NCBI GenBank assembly: GCA_011051425.1
Contig: DRLF01000405.1
Location: forward strand, 1-6,142
Direction: 5' to 3'
DNA: 6,142 nucleotides
Source of the DNA: Thiolapillus brandeum
Lineage (GTDB): Bacteria; Pseudomonadota; Gammaproteobacteria; Chromatiales; Chromatiaceae
Both the position numbers and the translations under genes were made by a program. This document shows positions 1 through 4,881 of this stretch, one piece after another. The stretch's first letter is position 1. Each line of letters begins with the position of its first letter. Below the pieces are notes generated by a model, which did not search any database, was not told where the DNA came from, and was given only the letters and a program-made list of their open reading frames with translations.

Positions 1-1051
1 GCAGCCAGGGCTTGACCTTCTTGCCCTTTTCGATGGCCTTGGAATCCACCTTGGCGGAAACCGGCGCACGCAGGTTCCAGGCAATGCGGTCACCGATATC
101 GTGGGTCACCGGCAGATCCTTGGTGCGGCTCATGTGGCAGGTGGCGCAGGTGGGCGCGGCCGTGTAATCCTCGCCCACGATCCACTTGCCCGAATCCAGG
201 TTCATCTTGTCCTTGTGCGCGCGGAAGGCGATACCATGAGCGGACTCCTCGTAGATCTCTTTCTGCGGATGATCGGGCCCCAGATGGCAGCGGCCACAGG
301 CATTGGGTTCCCGGGCCTGGGCGGCAGAGAAATTGTGGCGCAGATGGCAGGCAGTGCAGGCGCCCTTGGAACCATCGGGGTTGATACGGCCAATACCAGT
401 ATTGGGCCAACTGGACTTGTCCAGGGAACCGTCGGAATTCACGCGCACGATGGAGCCGTGACAGGCGGCGCAGCCCATGGCGGTGATGGGCGAGGTTCCG
501 GACAGGGTGGGCGCGCCTTCCACCACTTCGGCCAGCACATTGTCCAGGGAGCCAAGAATATCACCCGCGGTGGCGTGATGGCTGCGGTCGAACTCTTCCA
601 CTTCGCTCTTGTGGCACTGGGCGCAGTCTTTGGGAGAGACGATGACAGAGATCACGAAATCCTTGTGCATGATGGCATCTTTTTCGCTGCGGTCAGCCTT
701 GTGGCACTCGTAGCAGCCCACGTTGGCGGAGAAGTGCTTGGAATGTCCCCACTGGTCATAGATACCCGGGGTCTTCTCCCGGTGACAGGACATGCAGGTG
801 GCGCTCTCACGGCTGAGCTGATTGAAACCGGACAAAATCTTCACCGGTTCCTCTTTGTTCATGACCTGCTGTACCTTGGCCTGAGCGGGAGCCTGAGCAG
901 GCTGTTGGGCGGGCGCAACCGGCGCTTGGGCCTGGGGAGCCGCCGGGGGTGCCGGCATCTGGGCATTCTTCCACCACCCTGCCGGATTGGCATGGGCCGT
1001 CGACCACAACATCAGGGACAACAGGCCCAGGACTGAAACCATCTTTTTCAT
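1..1051 (-). CDS. hao: Octahaem cytochrome c of the hydroxylamine oxidoreductase (HAO) family, 5' 350 codons; 3' end outside window
   Basis: Exported multihaem enzyme, probably oxidising hydroxylamine or reducing nitrite/hydroxylamine in the periplasm. Seen: a signal peptide (residues 1-21, ending AHA), a Pro/Ala/Gln-rich stretch (about 33-62), then seven CxxCH haem sites: CMSCH 86, CYECH 113, CAQCH 143, CAACH 194, CTACH 232, CGRCH 252 and CATCH 302. The eighth site expected in HAO would lie past the left edge. Haem 6 is followed by LGPDHPQ and later ESAHG; the Asp260-His261 pair matches the active-site Asp-His of Nitrosomonas HAO. Between haems 4 and 5 there is a long loop with WPNTGIGRINPDGS, unlike the short spacing in Nitrosomonas HAO and like the epsilonproteobacterial-type HAO. 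The tyrosine that cross-links the P460 haem in true HAO would be outside the window, so direction of catalysis cannot be judged. The reading frame is open to base 1. Family assignment is strong; substrate is inferred. Confidence 0.93.
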   Translation of the reverse strand, partial: MKKMVSVLGLLSLMLWSTAHANPAGWWKNAQMPAPPAAPQAQAPVAPAQQPAQAPAQAKVQQVMNKEEPVKILSGFNQLSRESATCMSCHREKTPGIYDQWGHSKHFSANVGCYECHKADRSEKDAIMHKDFVISVIVSPKDCAQCHKSEVEEFDRSHHATAGDILGSLDNVLAEVVEGAPTLSGTSPITAMGCAACHGSIVRVNSDGSLDKSSWPNTGIGRINPDGSKGACTACHLRHNFSAAQAREPNACGRCHLGPDHPQKEIYEESAHGIAFRAHKDKMNLDSGKWIVGEDYTAAPTCATCHMSRTKDLPVTHDIGDRIAWNLRAPVSAKVDSKAIEKGKKVKPWL

Positions 1052-1057
1052 CAGGAT

Positions 1058-1061
1058 CTCC
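1058..1061 (-). promoter_or_regulatory. Ribosome binding site deciding the HAO-like start
   Basis: GGAG lies 6 bases before the ATG at 1051, whose product starts MKKMVSVL, a normal signal peptide. A second in-frame ATG at 1063 would add MEIL but the GGAG would then be inside the coding region, and no good site precedes it. The start at 1051 is preferred. Confidence 0.7.
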
Positions 1062-1179
1062 ATTCAAGATTCCACAGTGGGACAAACAACCATCGTGGTA
1101 GCAAGCAAATCCCGGGCCAACTATTGGTTTTTCAGCGTCGAAAGATAACAAATATCAGAAAATCGTGGACTTATGATTC

Positions 1180-1195
1180 AGCCATAACCATGCCA
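1180..1195 (-). promoter_or_regulatory. Possible sigma-54 (-24/-12) promoter for the HAO-like gene
   Basis: On the minus strand this reads TGGCATGGTTATGGCT. It keeps the GG-N10-GC spacing of sigma-54 promoters and matches the consensus TGGCACG-N4-TTGCW except at two positions. It lies about 130 bases upstream of the HAO-like start, pointing towards it. A match of this quality can arise by chance in a non-coding stretch, so this is only a candidate. No convincing sigma-70 promoter was seen in the same spacer. Confidence 0.3.
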
Positions 1196-1218
1196 GTTCA
1201 CCCAGCCAAAAACAGGGG

Positions 1219-1282
1219 GGTGCACCGACAAACAGAGCTCACGCCCGGATTTGGTGCACGCCCCCAAACCCGATGCACCAAA
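1219..1282. promoter_or_regulatory. Cluster of GGTGCA/TGCACC motifs, candidate operator
   Basis: Three copies of the same hexamer occur in 64 bases: a perfect palindrome GGTGCACC at 1219-1226, and a 9-bp inverted repeat TTTGGTGCA (1250-1258) / TGCACCAAA (1274-1282) with a 15-base spacer. They sit between the yfdX terminator and the possible HAO-like promoter. Neither side of the inverted repeat is followed by a T tract, so it does not look like a terminator. A dimeric regulator or activator binding region is the likeliest reading; the regulator is unknown. Confidence 0.4.
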
Positions 1283-1293
1283 ACCAAACAGAA

Positions 1294-1323
1294 AGCCCGT
1301 GACGCGCGAACACATCACGGGCT
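1294..1323 (-). terminator. Rho-independent terminator after yfdX
   Basis: Perfect 9-bp inverted repeat AGCCCGTGA / TCACGGGCT with a 12-base loop, starting 22 bases after the stop codon of the YfdX-family gene. On the minus strand it is followed by the T-rich run TTCTGTTTGGTTTTGG. This separates the dsrC-like/yfdX unit from the HAO-like gene downstream, which therefore probably has its own promoter. Confidence 0.7.
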
Positions 1324-1345
1324 CCGTCTCATCGTGAGGCCAACG

Positions 1346-2236
1346 TCAGAACAGATCGGACAGCTGTTGCTTCAGCTTGTCGAACCAGCCCTTGCCGCTC
1401 TTGCCGCCTGAAGCCTTTTCCTTGATCTCGTCAATCTGCTTGTGCAGCGGTTCGAAATCCTTCCTGGTGCCATAACCCAGCACTTCCGCCATCTTCAGCT
1501 CTTCATCCGCCGCCTTGAGCAGCTGATCCAGCTGTTTGCTGTCCTCGTCAGAACGGGATTTTTTCTCGGCGAGCTTTTCGGCTGCCGCAAGCATGTGCTG
1601 ACTGCGCAACAGCGGAAGAGGCACGACTTCGGTCGTCACGACCAGGGTGTTGAGCGCCGCCTGCAGGGCCAGTTTCGCCTTCTCGGTCTCTCCCTTGTCC
1701 AGCAGGGGAGAGATGGCCTTGATGGCATCCGGATAGGTAGCCAGAGGAATGCTGGTAGTGCTGATCACCACTTCACTGGCCAGATTGCTCATCAGGCTGC
1801 GCGCCTCCTGCACCTTGCCGTCGTCAAGCAGATCCCTGGCTTCCTTGATGCTGGCCTTGACGGTATCCACGCTGGCAAACAGGTCATAGGTCACCATGTC
1901 CACGGACACGGGCACGAGCGCCAGCTTCGGATCCCTTGCTAGGATCAGTTCCAGTTTGCCTGTCGTTGCCTCCAGCGCCTTGAGGGCGTCGTCGGTCTTG
2001 CCTTCGTTGAGGGCCTGCAGCGCCTTTTGCGTCTGTTCGATGGCAGCAACAGCCTCTTCAACGATTTTCTTGCGCTGCCCGGCTGCTCTGTCAGCGGCAG
2101 ACTGATCCACCTGAGTCTGAACCGCCTTGCTTTCCGCAGATTTATCCTGCGCCTTTTCGGGTAGCGCAGATGCTTGCGTGAACCCGGTCACCACGAGAAA
2201 AAGACCGGGCAACATGAAAGAAAACAGCTTTTTCAT
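1346..2236 (-). CDS. Exported YfdX-family protein
   Basis: YfdX-domain protein of 296 residues. Seen: signal peptide (residues 1-24, MKKLFSF to QASA), a charged Gln/Ala-rich helical stretch (about 25-100), the YfdX core (about 105-225) with LALVPVSVDMVTYDL near 105-119, SIPLATYPDAIKAISPLLDKG near 162-182 and the most typical block LNTLVVTTEVVPLPLLRSQ near 195-213, then a Lys/Glu-rich helical tail with GGKSGKGWFDKLKQ near the end. There is no cysteine. The ATG at 2236 is chosen because AGGAGG lies 6 bases upstream; the longer frame would need a TTG at 2260 with the Shine-Dalgarno inside it. The family is known from E. coli, where yfdX belongs to the EvgA acid-response regulon, but the biochemical role is unsettled. 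It follows the dsrC-like gene by 13 bases and is surely cotranscribed with it. Family call is firm, function open. Confidence 0.9.
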   Translation of the reverse strand: MKKLFSFMLPGLFLVVTGFTQASALPEKAQDKSAESKAVQTQVDQSAADRAAGQRKKIVEEAVAAIEQTQKALQALNEGKTDDALKALEATTGKLELILARDPKLALVPVSVDMVTYDLFASVDTVKASIKEARDLLDDGKVQEARSLMSNLASEVVISTTSIPLATYPDAIKAISPLLDKGETEKAKLALQAALNTLVVTTEVVPLPLLRSQHMLAAAEKLAEKKSRSDEDSKQLDQLLKAADEELKMAEVLGYGTRKDFEPLHKQIDEIKEKASGGKSGKGWFDKLKQQLSDLF

Positions 2237-2242
2237 ATTCAA

Positions 2243-2248
2243 CCTCCT
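2243..2248 (-). promoter_or_regulatory. Strong Shine-Dalgarno of yfdX, adjoining the dsrC-like stop codon
   Basis: A perfect AGGAGG 6 bases before the yfdX ATG. It begins two bases after the TAA of the dsrC-like gene (TAAGAGGAGG), so ribosomes finishing the upstream gene end on the next initiation site, which favours coupled translation. It also settles the yfdX start at 2236. Confidence 0.8.
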
Positions 2249-2249
2249 C

Positions 2250-2597
2250 TTATTCTTCAACTTCGTCTACGGGCTTGGGCAAACCGGCCAGTTTACAGAC
2301 CATCTGCACCGGGCCTTTGGGAAACAGCTTGTACAGAAAATCTCGATAGGACTTGGTGTCCCGGTAGCGCTTGCCGTGCCGCCTGCCCAGGGTCTTGAGA
2401 AAGATGTGCATGCTGGGGTGCCGCATGTGATCTTCATAATATTCACGGAAGTAATAGATCATGCCCCAGTGGGTGTCCGTAAGCTTCAGGCCCTCCTGCT
2501 CTGCTATGGCCTCCGCTACCGCTTCATCCCAGTCATCAGGATTCAACAGATAACCTTCCTCATCTGTCTCGATGGTCTTGCCGTTAATCTGGATCAT
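2250..2597 (-). CDS. DsrC/TusE-family sulfur-carrier-like protein lacking the penultimate cysteine (CysA)
   Basis: Cytoplasmic protein of 115 residues, the normal size for DsrC/TusE. Seen: N-terminal MIQINGKTIETDEEGYL and NPDDWDEAVAEAIAE, the central LTDTHWGMIYYFREYY (about 39-54), RHPSMHIFLKTLG, and the C-terminal arm FPKGPVQMVCKLAGLPKP. Cys101 is at the position of CysB of DsrC, and is the only cysteine. The catalytic CysA, normally 11 residues further in an ending such as KPTGCV, is replaced by Glu112 in the tail PVDEVEE. Canonical DsrC needs both cysteines to carry a trisulfide for DsrAB/DsrMK, and TusE needs CysA for tRNA thiolation, so neither job is likely. Divergent single- or no-cysteine homologues in sulfur bacteria have been proposed to be regulatory (RspA-type). 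Start: ATG 2597 with AGGAG 8 bases upstream (2606-2610). First gene of an operon with yfdX. Confidence 0.92.
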   Translation of the reverse strand: MIQINGKTIETDEEGYLLNPDDWDEAVAEAIAEQEGLKLTDTHWGMIYYFREYYEDHMRHPSMHIFLKTLGRRHGKRYRDTKSYRDFLYKLFPKGPVQMVCKLAGLPKPVDEVEE

Positions 2598-2760
2598 TGT
2601 TGTTGCTCCTTAGTGTTTGTGAAATGGCAAACCTGTTGCCGGTACACACATCACGTGGAGACAGGGGGAAATTTTTTCAAGATGCCGGCAGAGAGGGTCA
2701 GCGTGCCACAGCCTGCGAATTTGCGCGGTGTAACGCCTTGATCTGAGGCACTCCAAACCG
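2598..2760 (-). promoter_or_regulatory. Upstream region of the dsrC-like/yfdX operon
   Basis: This 163-base non-coding stretch must hold the operon promoter if the hairpin at 2761-2797 ends transcription from the gene before it. A weak -35-like TTGAAA occurs on the minus strand within CTTGAAAAAATTTCC (about 2668-2682), but no matching -10 box is found at normal spacing. The 5' leader can form a small hairpin GGCAA-CAGGT-TTGCC (2626-2640). No known riboswitch pattern was recognised. Confidence 0.35.
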
Positions 2761-2797
2761 TTTGTCCCTGCTTCCCGTATCGGGAAGCAGGGACAAA
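2761..2797 (-). terminator. Perfect 17-bp hairpin, probable terminator of the propeller gene
   Basis: TTTGTCCCTGCTTCCCG (2761-2777) and its exact reverse complement (2781-2797) flank a 3-base loop. It begins 28 bases after the stop codon of the large exported protein. The stem is very stable and its outer pairs are A/T, so the transcript 3' arm itself ends in A rather than a U run; after it the minus strand reads only CGGTTTGG. Termination or 3'-end protection of the mRNA is the likely role; a repeated genomic element is an alternative. Confidence 0.6.
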
Positions 2798-2824
2798 TTC
2801 AAATCATCCGGAAACAAAGCGTTT

Positions 2825-4732
2825 TCAGTTGCAGCCTGGCCGGTGGCATTTGGCCACTTTCAGGTTGCCGTTGGTCCTGTCCCAGTAACCGATCACCGGG
2901 TTGCCATCGTTACCGAGGGCCAATGAGGCGGAGCCTCCAACATCGCCGATGGCATCTATGGTTGTAATCAGCTCATTGCCACCAGCGCAGGCCGGATCAT
3001 TGCACTTGGCCACTTTCAGGTTCTGGCTGGGCTGGGCGTAATAGCTGATGACGGGATTGCCATCATCGCCAATGGCGAGGGAACTTCCCCAACCTGTATT
3101 GGTTTCGGCATCATCAACAATACTTACCAGTTCGGCGCCATTGACTGCAGGGTTGCAGGCAGGATCATTACACTTGGCCACCTGAAGGCCATGCATGTCG
3201 GTACCCCAGTAGCTGATCACAGGATTTCCATCAGCACCGATAGCAATGGAAGGGCTGCGCCCGGTATCCCCTATCGTATCCACCGCATACGAAACTTCAT
3301 CGTTACCACTGCAAGCCACATCATTGCATTTCACAACGTACAGATCACTACCCGGCCATACGTAAAAGGCAATAACAGGATTGCCATCGTTGCTGATAGC
3401 GATGGCATTTGTCACATAACCGGATGATGCAACCGTACTGAGTATTTCGCCACCCCCGGTACAGGCAGGATCATTGCATTTGGCAACCTTCAGCACGTCA
3501 TTGGTGCTATCCGCATAGCTGATCACGGGATAGCCGTCATTTCCGATGGCGATGGAAGTTTCTGAACCGACATCATTGGTGGCATCCACCACGGTAATGG
3601 TTTCATCATTTCCGCTACAGGCCGGATCATTGCATTTGGCCACTTTCAGGTCTTTGTTTGTCTCATCATAGTAGCTGATGACCGGGTTACCGTCGGTACT
3701 GATGGCGATAGATGTATATAGCCCCACCCGCGCGGAAGAATCAACAGTGGTAATGGTTTCATCGCCACCACTGCAATCGGGATCGTTACATTTGGCCACC
3801 TTGAGACTGAGACTGGACAGATCCCAATAGCTCATGACCGGATTCCCGTCCTGGCCGATGGCCATGGATACAAATTTCCCGGCGTTCTCGGAATCATCGA
3901 CCACATACAGACTTACAGGCAGGGTGGGAATGGCCATATAGATGCTTGTGCAAATCACACTGCCATCGGCATTGATGCCATTCAGGATATGGTCCGACGG
4001 GCAAGTGCCCGTAACACGCTTCTGTACCTTGCTGGTGTCTATGTCAGCATCGCTGATGGTGGCGTCCCGAATTTCAGTGCTGCTGATACCGCCGACAGCC
4101 ACGCTCAAGGTGCCGCTGGAAGAAACCGGCCCGCCGGTGAGGCCGGTGCCCGTCCTGATTTCAGTAACCGTGCCACCGCTGTTGTCGTCCACTTCACAGA
4201 CGACACTGCCATCGGCATTGATTGTGCGGATACTGGAACCCGCCGCACAACTGGCGGTTAAAAGGGTATTCAGCGAAGAGGATTTTGCCGCCGTGGTCTG
4301 GCGGCTGTTGTCGGGAAAGACAAAGGCGGTGTTACTCCTGATTTCCCCGTGCACCGTCATGTTTGGCGTCGTTGGCGCCAGCAGGCTGCGCTTTCCGAGA
4401 GACACCTCATCCGCCTTCATTTCGACCCACAGGGGCGACAACAGATTGTCCGGCTTTTCAAACCGCACCTGGAAGCTGACCTCCTTGTTGTCTGCGGGGG
4501 GCCAGTCTTCTGCAGGCACATTGCTCTGCCACTCCCCTTTTTCAAAAACCCGTACCTGCAACGGATCTGCCGCCTCTTTGCTGCCAAAGAAAGCCACACT
4601 CACCACAGATGGCATGGCATGGAGCTGTTCGGCCGCAATGGAACGGGAAAGAACCACCGGCTGCCCTGCCATCAGCAGCCGCGGTGACAGGGTGAACAGA
4701 AACAGCGATGCCATAAAAAACCGGATAGACAT
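2825..4732 (-). CDS. Large exported repeat protein: tail-fibre-like N-terminal half and seven-bladed beta-propeller-like C-terminal half
   Basis: 635 residues; not a named family. Seen in order: signal peptide (about 1-22, ending LLMA); an unassigned domain (about 23-120); a motif FPDNSRQTTA (139-148) of the kind common in phage tail fibres and bacterial surface proteins; a short motif CAAGSSIRTINADGSVVC (162-179), repeated as CPSDHILNGINADGSVIC (244-261); between them GTGLTGGPVSSSGTLSV (195-211), also fibre-like; then seven repeats of 50-56 residues (about 273-635). Each repeat has SIAI..DGNPVISYYD, LKVAKCNDPAC and ETITTVD elements, i.e. four predicted strands, with a C-x4-C pair. The protein starts this region with the last strand (SLYVVD) and ends exactly after the seventh C-x4-C, the pattern expected for velcro closure of a propeller. 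It is probably periplasmic or surface-exposed, in binding or adhesion. Start ATG 4732 has GGGAGG 5 bases upstream. Codons and repeats are intact. Confidence 0.88.
   Translation of the reverse strand: MSIRFFMASLFLFTLSPRLLMAGQPVVLSRSIAAEQLHAMPSVVSVAFFGSKEAADPLQVRVFEKGEWQSNVPAEDWPPADNKEVSFQVRFEKPDNLLSPLWVEMKADEVSLGKRSLLAPTTPNMTVHGEIRSNTAFVFPDNSRQTTAAKSSSLNTLLTASCAAGSSIRTINADGSVVCEVDDNSGGTVTEIRTGTGLTGGPVSSSGTLSVAVGGISSTEIRDATISDADIDTSKVQKRVTGTCPSDHILNGINADGSVICTSIYMAIPTLPVSLYVVDDSENAGKFVSMAIGQDGNPVMSYWDLSSLSLKVAKCNDPDCSGGDETITTVDSSARVGLYTSIAISTDGNPVISYYDETNKDLKVAKCNDPACSGNDETITVVDATNDVGSETSIAIGNDGYPVISYADSTNDVLKVAKCNDPACTGGGEILSTVASSGYVTNAIAISNDGNPVIAFYVWPGSDLYVVKCNDVACSGNDEVSYAVDTIGDTGRSPSIAIGADGNPVISYWGTDMHGLQVAKCNDPACNPAVNGAELVSIVDDAETNTGWGSSLAIGDDGNPVISYYAQPSQNLKVAKCNDPACAGGNELITTIDAIGDVGGSASLALGNDGNPVIGYWDRTNGNLKVAKCHRPGCN
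2828..3916 (-). repeat. Seven tandem ~156-bp coding repeats (propeller blades)
   Basis: The conserved Asp-Gly of each unit falls at residues 295, 347, 399, 449, 501, 557 and 609, giving spacings of 52, 52, 50, 52, 56 and 52. The cysteine pairs follow at 315/320, 367/372, 419/424, 469/474, 521/526, 577/582 and 629/634. Unit 5 carries a four-residue insertion after its cysteines (CNPAVNGAEL). Unit 4 is the most divergent (VIAFYVWPGSDLYVVKC). The last unit has CHRPGC instead of CNDPAC. The DNA copies are clearly related but diverged, so this is an old internal amplification and not a recent expansion. Confidence 0.88.
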
Positions 4733-4881
4733 GAATACCTCCCGCGTATTTTGTAACTATGTCAAAAATGCAGCCCTGATCAAGGCCTCCTTATCTTATT
4801 AAAGATAGACCTGTATTCTGTTTACCGCCATCAGATGTTTTTGTGAAAGGAAAACCTGCGCGAATAAGGGAAAACCACCGG
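4733..4881 (-). promoter_or_regulatory. AT-rich spacer between permease and propeller gene, presumed promoter region
   Basis: 149 non-coding bases, more AT-rich than the genes around it. It contains a 6-bp inverted repeat TATCTT-ATTA-AAGATA (4792-4807) and an imperfect palindrome CCCTGATCAAGG (4774-4785). A strong terminator for the permease operon was not found, so readthrough into the propeller gene is possible. No promoter could be placed with confidence. Confidence 0.35.

Noticed and set aside
101..1036. Long plus-strand open frame (311 codons) opposite the HAO-like gene
   Set aside because: Its product is low-complexity Gly/His/Arg-rich with no known motif, whereas the minus frame has a signal peptide and seven CxxCH haem sites. 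It is an antisense shadow in GC-rich DNA.
807..1151. Minus-strand frame of 114 codons across the HAO-like start and its upstream region
   Set aside because: It is in another frame of the same DNA as the signal peptide and linker, has no Shine-Dalgarno and no recognisable motif.
1124..1411. Plus-strand 95-codon frame in the yfdX-hao spacer
   Set aside because: It runs through the inverted repeats and the terminator and into the antisense of the yfdX 3' end, with no Shine-Dalgarno and a composition unlike a protein.
2615..2640. Two overlapping small inverted repeats in the dsrC-like leader (GTTTG/CAAAC and GGCAA/TTGCC) that could be alternative hairpins
   Set aside because: Each stem is only 5 bp and neither masks the ribosome binding site clearly; expected by chance, so no riboswitch or attenuator is claimed.
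2682..2710. TGGCACG on the minus strand upstream of the dsrC-like gene, resembling a sigma-54 -24 box
   Set aside because: The -12 GC is absent at the required 10-base spacing (CCCTC is found instead).
2828..3916. Tandem repeats as a possible CRISPR array or satellite
   Set aside because: The ~156-bp units are in frame, diverged at the DNA level and conserved as protein, so they are coding propeller repeats.
4760..4765. Perfect TTGACA (-35 consensus) on the minus strand before the propeller gene
   Set aside because: At 17 bases spacing the -10 position falls on GGAGGT, the Shine-Dalgarno, and a start there would leave no leader. Not a usable sigma-70 promoter.
3942..4802. Plus-strand frame of 286 codons opposite the large exported protein
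   Set aside because: No signal, motif or ribosome binding site; the minus strand holds a coherent signal peptide and conserved motifs. Antisense shadow.
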